From NCBI RefSeq assembly GCF_015234515.1, contig NZ_JADGMY010000028.1, positions 1 through 64,000 of the forward strand: a stretch of 64,000 bases of DNA, in the 5' to 3' direction. The translations under genes were made by a program, and so were the position numbers. The stretch is from Cellulomonas sp. Its GTDB lineage: Bacteria; Actinomycetota; Actinomycetes; Actinomycetales; Cellulomonadaceae. Shown here in pieces: positions 41,879 to 51,850 of this stretch; the first letter of the stretch is position 1; each line of letters opens with the position of its first letter. Under the pieces are notes generated by a model, which saw only the letters and a program-made list of their open reading frames with translations, was not told the origin of the DNA and did no database searches.

Positions 41879-42004
41879 ATGACAGTCCGCACGCACACCC
41901 GCGAGGTGCGCCGCCACCGCGTCGAGTGGTGGGTCGTGGCGGCGTGGACCTCGCTCGTCCTCCTGGTCGTCAGCGGCCTGCTCGCCGCAGCCGGCCTGCT
42001 CTGA
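41879..42004 (+). CDS. Single-TM microprotein (41 aa)
   Basis: MTVRTHTREVRRHRVEWWVVAAWTSLVLLVVSGLLAAAGLL, basic N-term plus TM; below the ORF-track length cut-off. Confidence 0.4.
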   Translation: MTVRTHTREVRRHRVEWWVVAAWTSLVLLVVSGLLAAAGLL

Positions 42005-42050
42005 GGACCCGCCCGGGAGCCGCCGCGCCGCCCGGCCCTATGCTCGCCGC

Positions 42051-43259
42051 GTGAGCAGCAGGTGGCAGCACGTGGCAGCGGCGGCGGGGCTCCTGGACCC
42101 CGACGGGACGCCGCGCGCGACGATCTTCGCGGAGATGTCGGCGCTGGCGGCCCGCACGGGCTCCCTCAACCTGGGACAGGGCTTCCCCGACGTCGACGGG
42201 CCCGAGTCGGTCGCGCGCGCGGCCGCCGACGCGATCCTCGCGGGCGCCAACCAGTACCCGCCCGGGCCCGGTACCGCACCCCTGCGGGCCGCGATCGCGG
42301 CTCATCAGCGCACGCGGTACGCGATGGACGTCGACCCGGACACCGAGGTGCTCGTGACGACGGGGGCGACCGAGGCGCTCGCCGCGGCAGTGCTCGCGCT
42401 CACCGGCCCGGGCGACGAGGTCCTGACGCTCGAGCCGTACTACGACTCGTACGCCGCGGTCGTCGCGATGGCGGGCGCGACGCACACCACCGCTCCCCTG
42501 CGCCCGACCGCGGAGGGCTTCCGGCTCGACGTGCCCGCGCTCGAGGCCGCGGTGACGCCGCGCACCCGCCTGCTGCTGCTGAACTCGCCGCACAACCCGA
42601 CCGGCGCGGTGCTGCGCCGGGACGAGCTCGAGGCGGTCGCGCGCGTGGCCCGCGCGCACGACCTGCTCGTGGTCACCGACGAGGTCTACGAGCACCTGGT
42701 GTTCGGCGTCGAGCACGTGCCCGTCGCGACGCTGCCCGGCATGGCGGCGCGCACGCTGACGATCTCGTCGAGCGGCAAGACGTTCTCGTTCACCGGCTGG
42801 AAGATCGGGTGGGTCACCGGTCCGGCGGAGCTGGTCGCCGCCGTGCGGACGGTCAAGCAGTTCCTCACCTACGTGTCCGGGGCGCCGTTCCAGCCCGCCG
42901 TGGCACACGCGCTGACGGACCCCGGGGTCGCGGCCTGGGTCGACGGCCTGGTGGTGTCGCTCGCCGAGCGGCGCGACCTGCTGTCCGCGGGGCTGCGCGA
43001 CGCCGGGTTCGACGTCGTCCGGCCCGACGGGACCTACTTCGTCCTGGCCGACGCGGCCCCGCTCGGCGCGGACGACGGAACGCAGTTCTGCCGCGAGCTG
43101 CCGACGCGGGCGGGTGTCGTCGGCGTGCCCGTGAGCGCGTTCACCCGCGCGGGCTCCCCCACGCACAGGGCGCTGCGCAGCTGGGTGCGCTTCACGTTCG
43201 TCAAGCGGCAGGACGTGCTGGAGGACGCCGTCGCGCGCCTGCGGAGCGCGTTCGGCTGA
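42051..43259 (+). CDS. PLP-dependent aminotransferase (class I/II)
   Basis: LNLGQGFPDVDGPE, NSPHNPTGAVL, TDEVYEHLVF, SSSGKTFSFTGWKIGW. Confidence 0.94.
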   Translation: MSSRWQHVAAAAGLLDPDGTPRATIFAEMSALAARTGSLNLGQGFPDVDGPESVARAAADAILAGANQYPPGPGTAPLRAAIAAHQRTRYAMDVDPDTEVLVTTGATEALAAAVLALTGPGDEVLTLEPYYDSYAAVVAMAGATHTTAPLRPTAEGFRLDVPALEAAVTPRTRLLLLNSPHNPTGAVLRRDELEAVARVARAHDLLVVTDEVYEHLVFGVEHVPVATLPGMAARTLTISSSGKTFSFTGWKIGWVTGPAELVAAVRTVKQFLTYVSGAPFQPAVAHALTDPGVAAWVDGLVVSLAERRDLLSAGLRDAGFDVVRPDGTYFVLADAAPLGADDGTQFCRELPTRAGVVGVPVSAFTRAGSPTHRALRSWVRFTFVKRQDVLEDAVARLRSAFG

Positions 43260-43277
43260 TGGCGGGTCGTCGCCGGG

Positions 43278-44576
43278 TCAGGCGAGCTGCCACGCACCGC
43301 CGCGCCGGAACGCGGGGGTCGCCAGCGCCAGGACCGTCAGCCCCACCGTGGCCGCCGCCAGCATGACGACGGCCATCGCGACCGCTCCCCCGCCCAGCAC
43401 GCCGGACAGGTTCGCGACGACTCCGCCCGTCCCGGCCTGCAGGGCACCGATGAACGCCGCCGCGGTCCCGGCGATGGCGCCGTGGCGGCCCAGGGCGATC
43501 GCGGTCGCGTTCGGTGGTGCGAAGTTGACGAGCGCGAGCACGAGCCACAGCACGACGAGCAGCCCCCACAGGCCGCCGAAGCCGGTCAGCGCGAGGACCA
43601 GCAGCACGCCCGTGAGCAGGACCGTCAGGACGACCGCGACGCGCAGGATGCGGATCGGCGCGACGCGCCGCACCAGCGCCGCGTTGACCTGGGCACCGAG
43701 GACCAGGCCGACGCCGTTGGCCGCGAACAGCAGCGCGAACTGGTGCTCGCTCAGCCCGTACCCGACGCGCAGCACGAACGGCGAGGCCACGACGTAGGTC
43801 ATGAGCACCGCCATCGCCAGGCCCGGCAGCACCGCGAGCGCCACGAAGTGCCGGTCCCGCAGCAGGTGGCGGTAGCCCGACAGCGCCGTGCGCACCCCGC
43901 CGTCGCGACGGCGCTCCGGCGGCAGCGTCTCGGGCATGCGCAGCAGCACCACGAACCACAGCACGACGCCGAACGCCGCGAGCACGACGAACACCGCGCG
44001 CCACCCCCACTGCCCGGCGATGAGCCCGCCGAGCGACGGCGCGAACAGGGGCGCCACCCCGATGACGAGCATGAGCCGCGACATCAGGCGTGACGCGTCC
44101 GACCCCGTGAACCGGTCGCGGATCAGCGCCATCGCCACGACCGTGGCGGACGCGTTGAAGAACCCCTGTGCCACCCGGAGCGCGACGAGGGGGACGATCG
44201 CCGGCGCGATCGCGCACAGCAGCGACACCACGACGTGCAGCGCGACGCCGACGAGCACCGGCGTGCGACGCCCGAACCGGTCGGAGAGGGGGCCGATCAC
44301 GAGCTGGCCGACGGCTCCGCCGATCAGCATGCCCGTCATCGTCAGCTGCACGGCCGCGGCCGACGTGCCGAGGTCGCGGGCGACGTCCGGCAGCGACGGC
44401 AGGTAGATGTCGGTCGATATCGCCGGCAGCGCGCACATCGTGCCGAGCAGCAGGACGTGGCGTGCGTCGGGACGGTGGACCGGCGCGTCGGTGGCTGACG
44501 GCGCGGCGCCGGGCGTCGACGTACCGGAGGGGGCGGGGGTGGCGGGGGCGGCGGACCGCGGGGAGGACTCGTCCAT
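43278..44576 (-). CDS. Bcr/CflA-family MFS multidrug efflux transporter
   Basis: 12 TM pattern; LPSLPDVARDLGTSAAAVQLTMTGMLIGGAVGQLVIGPLSDRFGRR. Confidence 0.93.
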   Translation of the reverse strand: MDESSPRSAAPATPAPSGTSTPGAAPSATDAPVHRPDARHVLLLGTMCALPAISTDIYLPSLPDVARDLGTSAAAVQLTMTGMLIGGAVGQLVIGPLSDRFGRRTPVLVGVALHVVVSLLCAIAPAIVPLVALRVAQGFFNASATVVAMALIRDRFTGSDASRLMSRLMLVIGVAPLFAPSLGGLIAGQWGWRAVFVVLAAFGVVLWFVVLLRMPETLPPERRRDGGVRTALSGYRHLLRDRHFVALAVLPGLAMAVLMTYVVASPFVLRVGYGLSEHQFALLFAANGVGLVLGAQVNAALVRRVAPIRILRVAVVLTVLLTGVLLVLALTGFGGLWGLLVVLWLVLALVNFAPPNATAIALGRHGAIAGTAAAFIGALQAGTGGVVANLSGVLGGGAVAMAVVMLAAATVGLTVLALATPAFRRGGAWQLA

Positions 44577-44675
44577 CGCCTCCCATCGTCGCACCGCGAC
44601 CGACGGCTGACGAATCGATTCGACACCCGCGGGCGCGCGCTGCGCGTGTCGGTGCCCGGTGGCAGGCTGTCCGTC

Positions 44676-45431
44676 ATGTGCGGCAGGTACGCGTCCTTCC
44701 GGGAGGACCAGGCGATCGCCGACGAGTTCGCCGTGGCGACCGTCGCCGACGACGTGCGGCTGCTGCCGCCGTCGTGGAACGTCGCACCGACCGACGGCGT
44801 GCGCATGGTCGTCGAGCGAGCGGACCGCGCCACGGGCGAGATCACGCGCCAGCTGCGGGTCGCCCGCTGGGGCCTCGTGCCGTCCTGGGCCAAGGACCCG
44901 TCGGTCGGCAGCCGCATCATCAACGCACGCGTCGAGACCGTCGCCGACAAGCCGGCGTTCGCCCGGCCGTTCGCGTCGCGCCGCGCACTCCTGCCCGCCG
45001 ACGGGTACTACGAGTGGCAGGCGGGCCCCGAGCCGCCCGCCGGCTCGCCGCGCAGCCGTCGCACGCCCAAGCAGCCCTTCTGGATCCACCCGTCGGACGG
45101 CGACGTCGCCGCCCTCGCCGGGCTGTACGAGTTCTGGCGCGACCCGACGAAGGCCGACGACGACCCGGACCGCTGGCTCGTCTCGGTGGCCGTCGTCACG
45201 CGGCCGGCGACCGACGCGCTCGCGCCGATCCACGACCGGCAGCCGCTGATCCTGCCCGCCGATGCGTGGTCCGCGTGGCTCGACCCCGCGCTGGGCGCCG
45301 ACGACGCCCGCGAGCTCCTCGACGTCCCGCCCCCGCCGCTCACCGCGACGCCGGTCTCGACCCGCGTCAACACGGTCGCGAACAACTCCCCCGACCTCGT
45401 CGAACCGACGGGCGACGACCTGCGCACCTGA
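44676..45431 (+). CDS. SOS response-associated peptidase (SRAP/YedK/HMCES family)
   Basis: MCGRYASF with catalytic Cys2, VAPTDGVRMV, ARWGLVPSWAKDPSVGSRIINARVETV, PADGYYEW, IHDRQPLIL. Confidence 0.96.
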   Translation: MCGRYASFREDQAIADEFAVATVADDVRLLPPSWNVAPTDGVRMVVERADRATGEITRQLRVARWGLVPSWAKDPSVGSRIINARVETVADKPAFARPFASRRALLPADGYYEWQAGPEPPAGSPRSRRTPKQPFWIHPSDGDVAALAGLYEFWRDPTKADDDPDRWLVSVAVVTRPATDALAPIHDRQPLILPADAWSAWLDPALGADDARELLDVPPPPLTATPVSTRVNTVANNSPDLVEPTGDDLRT

Positions 45432-45446
45432 CGGGGCGGGGGGCCG

Positions 45447-46604
45447 TCAGCCGGGCGCGGACTCCAGGCGGAACGGGACGACCTCGCCCACGCCGGCCAG
45501 GTCGCGCACCGGCTGCTCGGTCAGCCGGAAGCGCGGGTCCCCGCCCAGGACCTGCGCGGTCGACGCGTCGACGAGCACCGTGCTCGGGTCGGCGACGTCG
45601 GTGAGCCGCGCGGCCAGGTTCACGCTCGGGCCGAAGACGTCACCGAACCGCGACAGCACGCGCCCCCACACCAGCCCGACGCGCACGGGCGTGACGCCCC
45701 GCGCGCCCTCCGCGAGACCGCCCGTGCCGCGCGCGGCCTCGACGTCGAGCGACGTCCCGAAGGCGTCCGCGAGCCCGATCGCCACCTGCGCACCGGCGCC
45801 CGGGGTGTCGGCGATGAACAGCACGGCGTCGCCGATGGTCTTCACGACCCGCCCGCCGGCACCGGCGACGACGTCCCGGGCGGCCGTCTCGAACCGCTGC
45901 ACGAACAGCGACAGGTCGGTCGACCCCAGACCGGCGGTGCGCCGCGTGAACGACACCATGTCGGCGAACCCCACGGCGCGCGCGAGCGGCAGCAGGCTCC
46001 CGTCCACGGTGACGTCGCGCAGGTGCCCGAACTCCGCCGCGTAACGGTCGGCGACGGCCGCGAGGTGCCGCCGGTAGGAGTGCAGGAGCTGCTGCTCCAG
46101 CAGCGGCGCGAGGCCGCCCAACCGGTCGAGCACGAGCAGCCGGGCGGACGTGTCGTCCAGTGCGTACCGCGTCGCCATGTCCTCCACGAGCGCCTCGACC
46201 TGCCACAGCGCGAGCCGGTCCGACGTGTGGCCCAGCGCGCGCACCAGCGTGACGACCGTCCGGAGGTCCAGGCCGTGCTCCACCACGAGGGCGCGCGAGC
46301 GCGCGAGCGCCTGCGCGTCACGCTCGGTGAACATGACGTCGTCGTCGTCGTGGCTCGGCAGCCCCAGGGTCCGCCAGTACGTCCGGACGATCTCGAGGTC
46401 GACGCCGGAGAGCCGGGCCAGGTCACGCGCGCTCAGCGTGCGCGGACCTCCCAGCAGGAGCTCATCGAGCTCGTCGGTCGTGCCCCGCGGCGGCGCTGGC
46501 GGCGTGGGCCCGGCCGGCCCGGCCGGCCCGGCCGGCCCCGCCGGGGACGGCGTCAGCGGGTCGGCACCCACCGGCCCGCTGTCCTGCCCCTGACTTCCCG
46601 GCAC
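45447..46604 (-). CDS. Class III adenylate cyclase with Rv1264-like N-terminal regulatory domain
   Basis: LSARDLARLSGVDLEIVRTYWRTLGLP...FTERDAQAL; catalytic VGFADMVSFTRRT, GGRVVKTIGDAVLF, GDVFGPSVNLAARL. Confidence 0.9.
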   Translation of the reverse strand: MPGSQGQDSGPVGADPLTPSPAGPAGPAGPAGPTPPAPPRGTTDELDELLLGGPRTLSARDLARLSGVDLEIVRTYWRTLGLPSHDDDDVMFTERDAQALARSRALVVEHGLDLRTVVTLVRALGHTSDRLALWQVEALVEDMATRYALDDTSARLLVLDRLGGLAPLLEQQLLHSYRRHLAAVADRYAAEFGHLRDVTVDGSLLPLARAVGFADMVSFTRRTAGLGSTDLSLFVQRFETAARDVVAGAGGRVVKTIGDAVLFIADTPGAGAQVAIGLADAFGTSLDVEAARGTGGLAEGARGVTPVRVGLVWGRVLSRFGDVFGPSVNLAARLTDVADPSTVLVDASTAQVLGGDPRFRLTEQPVRDLAGVGEVVPFRLESAPG

Positions 46605-46611
46605 GTCACGC

Positions 46612-46617
46612 AGCCTA
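46612..46617 (-). promoter_or_regulatory. -10 (TAGGCT) 7 nt before the cyclase GTG: candidate leaderless promoter
   Basis: Reverse complement AACTAGGCT-gcgtgac-GTG. Confidence 0.5.
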
Positions 46618-46619
46618 GT

Positions 46620-47489
46620 TCACGGGCCTGTGGCGTCGGTGACGCGCACGTGCGTGACGTCACCCGCGAGCACGCGGTGCGTCGCGCCGTCCGCGCCGCT
46701 CACCACGAGCGCACCGTCCTCGGCGAGCCCGGTGGCCGTGCCCACGATCTCGGCGCCCCCCGGCAGCTCGACGCGCACGTGCTGCCCGACGGTCGAGCAC
46801 ACCGACGCGACCTCGTCGACGAGGCCCGCCGCGACGGCGTCGCCACCGTGGTCCGTCCAACGCCGCGCGACCTGGTCCAGGGCGCTGACGAGCGCGACGA
46901 GCACGCTCGCCCGGTCGGCGGACCGGGAGCCGGCCAGCGCGAGGGACGTGGCCCACGGCACCGGCAGCTCGTCGGTGCGCTGGTCGACGTTGACCCCGAT
47001 GCCCACGGCGACCGCCGGCACGTCCGGCACCGCCTGGGCCAGGACCCCCGCGACCTTGCGCGCCGTGCCCCACCCGGGCACGTGCTCGACCCCGTCCCCG
47101 AGGTCGACGAGCACGTCGTTGGGCCACTTGAGGACCGCGGGCACGCCAGCGGTGGCGCGCAGCGCACGCACCGTGCCCAGGCCCGCGAGCAGCGGCAGCC
47201 ACCCGTACGTCGCCGGACCGGACCGCGGCCACGCGACGAACGTGCACGCCAGGGCGGACCGCGCCGGCATGGTCCACGTGCGACCGGCGCGCCCGTGACC
47301 GGCCGTCTGGTGCTCGGCGACCAGGAGGCTGCCGTGCGGCCACGCGTCGGGGTCGGCGCGCAGCCCCGCGACCACGTCGTCGTTGGTCGACCCTGCCTCC
47401 GCGACCACGTCGAGCCGCGCGAGCGGCCCCGCGGGCGCGAGCAGCAGCTCACGCAACGTGTCGACGTCGAGGGGCTCGCGCACGGTCAT
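46620..47489 (-). CDS. birA: Biotin--[acetyl-CoA-carboxylase] ligase
   Basis: EAGSTNDDV, AEHQTAGHGRAGRTW, LKWPNDVLVD. Confidence 0.95.
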   Translation of the reverse strand: MTVREPLDVDTLRELLLAPAGPLARLDVVAEAGSTNDDVVAGLRADPDAWPHGSLLVAEHQTAGHGRAGRTWTMPARSALACTFVAWPRSGPATYGWLPLLAGLGTVRALRATAGVPAVLKWPNDVLVDLGDGVEHVPGWGTARKVAGVLAQAVPDVPAVAVGIGVNVDQRTDELPVPWATSLALAGSRSADRASVLVALVSALDQVARRWTDHGGDAVAAGLVDEVASVCSTVGQHVRVELPGGAEIVGTATGLAEDGALVVSGADGATHRVLAGDVTHVRVTDATGP

Positions 47490-47618
47490 CCGGCCATCAT
47501 CGCGCAGCGCCCGCCACCGCCGCCGCACGAACGGCCGTCGGCGTTCTTGTCGGGTCTCCACAGCCGCCCCCCGGCAACACGGTCGGCGGGGTGCACGCGG
47601 CCGGCTTGCCCGCACAAC

Positions 47619-47624
47619 TAGCCT
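47619..47624 (+). promoter_or_regulatory. -10 (TAGCCT) 6 nt before accD GTG: candidate leaderless promoter
   Basis: ACTAGCCT-cgtcgg-GTG. Confidence 0.55.
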
Positions 47625-47630
47625 CGTCGG

Positions 47631-49283
47631 GTGACCCAGGACGACCCCCTCGCGCGCAGCGTCGCCACGGACCCCGACCCGACGCCCGCGGACGCCGGAC
47701 CGGCGCAGCCCGTCCGCACGACCGCCGGCCTGCTCGACGACCTGCGCGCACGGCGCGCCGCGGCCGTCGACGCCGCCGAGGAGAACGCGGTCGTCAAGCA
47801 GCACGCGCGCGGCAAGAAGACCGCCCGCGAACGCATCGAGGCCCTGCTCGACCCCGGCTCGTTCGTCGAGCTCGACGCCTTCGTGCGGCACCGGTCGACC
47901 AACTTCGGGCTCGAGAAGAGGCGCGTGGCGGGCGACGGCGTCGTCGTCGGCCACGGCACGGTCGACGGCCGTCCGGTGTGCGTGTACTCGCAGGACTTCA
48001 CGGTCTTCGGCGGGTCCCTGGGCGAGGTGCACGGGCAGAAGATCACCAAGGTCATGGACCTCGCGCTGCGCACGGGCGTGCCGCTGGTGGGGATCAGCGA
48101 CGGTGGCGGCGCACGCATCCAGGAGGGCGTCGCGGGGCTCACGCAGTTCGCCGAGATCTTCCGCCGCAACGTCGCCGCCTCGGGCGTGATCCCGCAGATC
48201 AGCCTCATCCTCGGACCGTCGGCGGGCGGTGCGGTGTACTCGCCCGCCCTCACGGACTTCATCGTGATGGCCGACGGCACGTCGAACATGTTCATCACCG
48301 GCCCCGACGTGATCCGCGCGGTCACCGGGGAGGACGTGGGCTTCGAGGAGCTGGGCGGGGCGACCACGCACAGCACGCGCTCGGGCGTCGCGCACTACAT
48401 GGCGTCCGACGAGGACGACGCGATCGACTGGGTCCGCACCCTGCTGGCCTACCTGCCGACCAACAACCTCGCCGACCCGCCGTCGTACGCGCACGAGGCG
48501 GACCTGGAGCCGACGGACGACGACCGGGTGCTCGACACGCTCGTGCCGGACTCCGACAACCAGCCGTACGACATGCACACGGTGCTGGAGACGGTCCTGG
48601 ACGACGGCAGCTTCCTCGAGGTGCAGGCCCTGTACGCGCAGAACGTCGTCGTGGGCTTCGGGCACGTCGAGGGGCACCCGGTCGGCATCGTGGCGAACCA
48701 GCCGATGCAGATGGCCGGGACGCTCGACATCAACGCCGCGGAGAAGGCAGCCCGGTTCGTGCGGACGTGCGACGCGTTCGGCATCCCGGTGCTGACGTTC
48801 GTCGACGTGCCGGGCTTCCTGCCGGGGACCGACCAGGAGTGGAACGGCATCATCCGGCGCGGCGCCAAGCTCATCTACGCGTACGCCGAGGCGACGGTCC
48901 CCCTGGTCACCGTCATCACGCGCAAGGCGTACGGCGGCGCGTACATCGTCATGGGGTCCAAGCAGCTGGGCGCCGACGTCAACCTCGCGTGGCCGACCGC
49001 GCAGATCGCCGTCATGGGCGCCGGCGGGGCGGTCAACATCCTGCAGCGCGGCGCGCTGAAGACCGTGGGCGAGGCCGGCGGGGACGTCGACGCCGAACGC
49101 CGCCGCCTGACGGCCGAGTACGAGGACGCGATCGTCAACCCGTGGGACGCGGCCGACCGGGGCTACGTCGACGACGTCATCGAACCGTCCGCGACCCGCG
49201 CGCAGGTCGTCCGGTCGCTGCGTCTGCTGCGCAGCAAGCGTGCGAGCCTGCCGCCCAAGAAGCACGGGAACATCCCGCTGTGA
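47631..49283 (+). CDS. Acyl-CoA (propionyl/acetyl-CoA) carboxylase beta subunit
   Basis: [43 protein letters not shown]. Confidence 0.96.
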   Translation: MTQDDPLARSVATDPDPTPADAGPAQPVRTTAGLLDDLRARRAAAVDAAEENAVVKQHARGKKTARERIEALLDPGSFVELDAFVRHRSTNFGLEKRRVAGDGVVVGHGTVDGRPVCVYSQDFTVFGGSLGEVHGQKITKVMDLALRTGVPLVGISDGGGARIQEGVAGLTQFAEIFRRNVAASGVIPQISLILGPSAGGAVYSPALTDFIVMADGTSNMFITGPDVIRAVTGEDVGFEELGGATTHSTRSGVAHYMASDEDDAIDWVRTLLAYLPTNNLADPPSYAHEADLEPTDDDRVLDTLVPDSDNQPYDMHTVLETVLDDGSFLEVQALYAQNVVVGFGHVEGHPVGIVANQPMQMAGTLDINAAEKAARFVRTCDAFGIPVLTFVDVPGFLPGTDQEWNGIIRRGAKLIYAYAEATVPLVTVITRKAYGGAYIVMGSKQLGADVNLAWPTAQIAVMGAGGAVNILQRGALKTVGEAGGDVDAERRRLTAEYEDAIVNPWDAADRGYVDDVIEPSATRAQVVRSLRLLRSKRASLPPKKHGNIPL

Positions 49284-49293
49284 GGAGCCAGTC

Positions 49294-49854
49294 ATGAGCG
49301 ACGGCAGGCACGACGAGCACGGCCACCCGGACGAGCACGACCCCGCGTCCCACGGTCGCGAGCCGCTCACCGGCGTGGACGCGCGTGAGCTGCACGGGGC
49401 CGTCGACGAGCTGGCTGCGGCGCTGCACGCGTACGTCGAGACGGCCGTGGGAGTGCGCGCGGAGTTCGGTGCCCGGGAGGCCGACGAGGACCCGCGCGTG
49501 CTCGCCCTCGAGGGCCGCGTCGGCGCGCTGAACGCACGGCTCTACGACCTGCTCCACGGGCGCCTGGGCCTGCACGCGGACCTCACGGGCATGACCTGGG
49601 ACGACGGCGACGCCGACGCCGACACGCCCGTCGAGCCGGGCGACCACGACACGTTCCACCTCGGCTTCGTCGTCGAGCTCCCGCCGACGGTCAGCGACCT
49701 GACGCTCGACGCGGTGATCGACCTCGTCGACGACGGCGGGGCGCAGATCGCCCACACCCTCACCGAGCGCGGGTACGTCGTCGGCGAGTGGGGCGCCGGC
49801 CGCGGCGCACCGGTGCTGCTCGACGACGACGAGGACGACGAGGACGACCTGTGA
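49294..49854 (+). CDS. Hypothetical acidic protein within the acc operon
   Basis: MSDGRHDEHGHPDEHDP...DDDEDDEDDL; 10 nt after accD, stop overlaps accE GTG. Confidence 0.7.
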   Translation: MSDGRHDEHGHPDEHDPASHGREPLTGVDARELHGAVDELAAALHAYVETAVGVRAEFGAREADEDPRVLALEGRVGALNARLYDLLHGRLGLHADLTGMTWDDGDADADTPVEPGDHDTFHLGFVVELPPTVSDLTLDAVIDLVDDGGAQIAHTLTERGYVVGEWGAGRGAPVLLDDDEDDEDDL

Positions 49855-50111
49855 GCACGTGGCAGCCGGACGCCACGCGCTCCGACGCCGACGTGCACGT
49901 GGTCCGCGGCGCGCCCGACGACGACGAGCTCGCCGCTCTCGTCGCGGGCCTCGTCGCGGCGGCCGGCCGCCGCGACCCTCACGACGAGGACACGGACGCA
50001 CCCGCCCGTGCGGCGCGGGCACGGTGGGTCGCACCGGGACGGCTGCGCGGGGCGCCCGCGCCGTCGCGCGGGCCGGACGCCTGGCGGTGGAGCCTGCGCC
50101 TCGACGCATAG
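49851..50111 (+). CDS. accE: Acyl-CoA carboxylase epsilon subunit
   Basis: VHVVRGAPDDDELAALVAGLVAA and W-rich C-term, typical small AccE; downstream of the beta subunit. Confidence 0.85.
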   Translation: MSTWQPDATRSDADVHVVRGAPDDDELAALVAGLVAAAGRRDPHDEDTDAPARAARARWVAPGRLRGAPAPSRGPDAWRWSLRLDA

Positions 50112-50121
50112 GGTGGCGGAC

Positions 50122-51822
50122 GTGACGTCTCCTGCCGCCCCCCGTCCGGTCAGTCCTGTCGACGCCGTCGCCGACGCCTACGTGGTCACGTCGGCGCGGC
50201 TGAACCCGGTGGACGCGACCTCCCTGGGGATCCCGGGGCACGAGCGGGAGCTGACGGACTTCTCCCCCGACGCCGCGGCCGAGCGCGCCGCAGCCGCACG
50301 CTCGACCCTGCTCGCGCTCGAGGCGCTCGCGTCGGCCGACGCGGTCGACGAGGTGACGGGCGCTGCGATGCGGTACGCCCTCGGCCTCGACGTCGAGCTC
50401 CACGACGCGGGCGAGCGGGCGCGCCTGCTCAACAACGTCGCGTCGCCGGCCCAGCAGGTCGTCGAGGTCTTCGACCTCATGGCCACCGACTCCGAGCAGG
50501 CGTGGGACGACGTCGCGGCGCGTCTCGCGGCCGTGCCGGCGTCGGTCGCGTCCTACGTCGCGTCGCTGCGCTCGGCCGCAGCGCGCGGTGACGTCGCCGC
50601 GGTCCGCCAGGTCGAGGCGGTGATCGTGCAGGCCCAGGAGGTCGCCGACCCGCAGCGGTCCGCGTTCACGCGGCTCGTGCACGGGTCGGACGCCCAGCGG
50701 GTCCTGGGGGACGACCACGCCCTGCGGGCCGACCTGGAGCGGGCCGCGGACGCCGCGCGCGGCGCGTACGCCGACCTCGCACGCGTCCTGGCCGACGAGC
50801 TGGCACCACTGGCACCCCAGGAGGACGGCGTCGGCCGGGACCGGTACACGCTGTGGTCCCGGCACCACGTGGGCGCCGCGCTCGACCTCGACGAGACGTA
50901 CGCCTGGGGCCTCGAGGAGCTCGCGCGCGTGCAGGCCGAGCAGGCGGCGCTCGCGGCTCAGATCGCCGGACCGGGCGCGAGCGTCGCGGACGCCGTCGCG
51001 CTCCTCGACGCGGACCCCGCACGCCAGCTGCACGACACGGCGGCCCTGCAGGCGTGGATGCAGGCCACCTCCGACGCCGCGATCGAGGCGCTCGACGGCA
51101 CCCACTTCGACATCCCCGTGCCCGTGCGGACGCTCGAGTGCCGCATCGCGCCGTCGCACACGGGAGTCATCTACTACACCGGTCCGAGCGACGACTTCAG
51201 CCGCCCGGGGCGCATGTGGTGGTCCGTGCCGCACGACGTCACGTCGTTCTCCACGTGGCGTGAGCGCACGACCGTCTACCACGAGGGCGTCCCCGGTCAC
51301 CACCTCCAGATCGCGCAGGCGGTGTTCGAGCGCGCGACCCTCAACTCCTGGCGCCGGCTCGCCGCGTGGACGTCCGGTCACGGCGAGGGCTGGGCGCTGT
51401 ACGCCGAGCGGCTGATGGCCGAGCTGGGCTTCCTCGACGACCCGGGCGACCGGCTCGGCATGCTCGACGGGCAGCGGCTGCGCGCCGCCCGCGTCGTCTT
51501 CGACCTGGGGATGCACCTGGGCCTGCCGGCACCGGCGGAGGTCGGCGATGCGTGGACGCCGGAGTCCGGCTGGGACTTCCTGCGCGCCAACGTGAACATG
51601 CCGGAGTCGATGCTGCGGTTCGAGTACACGCGTTACCTCGGTTGGCCGGGCCAGGCACCGTCCTACAAGGTCGGCCAGCGCCTCTGGGAGCAGGCGCGGG
51701 ACACCGCACGCGAGTCCGCGGCCGCCCGCGGCCAGGTGTTCGACCTGCGCGCGTTCCACGCCCGCGCGCTCGCGCTCGGGTCCGTCCCGCTCGCGGTGCT
51801 GCCGGGCGCGCTCGTGGGCTGA
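50122..51822 (+). CDS. DUF885-family (putative metallopeptidase-like) protein
   Basis: HEGVPGHHLQIAQ motif, GHGEGWALYAERL, YTRYLGWPGQAPSYKVGQ. Confidence 0.93.
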   Translation: MTSPAAPRPVSPVDAVADAYVVTSARLNPVDATSLGIPGHERELTDFSPDAAAERAAAARSTLLALEALASADAVDEVTGAAMRYALGLDVELHDAGERARLLNNVASPAQQVVEVFDLMATDSEQAWDDVAARLAAVPASVASYVASLRSAAARGDVAAVRQVEAVIVQAQEVADPQRSAFTRLVHGSDAQRVLGDDHALRADLERAADAARGAYADLARVLADELAPLAPQEDGVGRDRYTLWSRHHVGAALDLDETYAWGLEELARVQAEQAALAAQIAGPGASVADAVALLDADPARQLHDTAALQAWMQATSDAAIEALDGTHFDIPVPVRTLECRIAPSHTGVIYYTGPSDDFSRPGRMWWSVPHDVTSFSTWRERTTVYHEGVPGHHLQIAQAVFERATLNSWRRLAAWTSGHGEGWALYAERLMAELGFLDDPGDRLGMLDGQRLRAARVVFDLGMHLGLPAPAEVGDAWTPESGWDFLRANVNMPESMLRFEYTRYLGWPGQAPSYKVGQRLWEQARDTARESAAARGQVFDLRAFHARALALGSVPLAVLPGALVG

Positions 51823-51850
51823 GCGCGCGCCCCGCCGGGGACGCGGCGGC

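Noticed and set aside
44676-45431. SRAP/YedK protein as a novel peptidase or defence gene
   Set aside because: Well-described abasic-site DNA-protein crosslink family; motifs are canonical.
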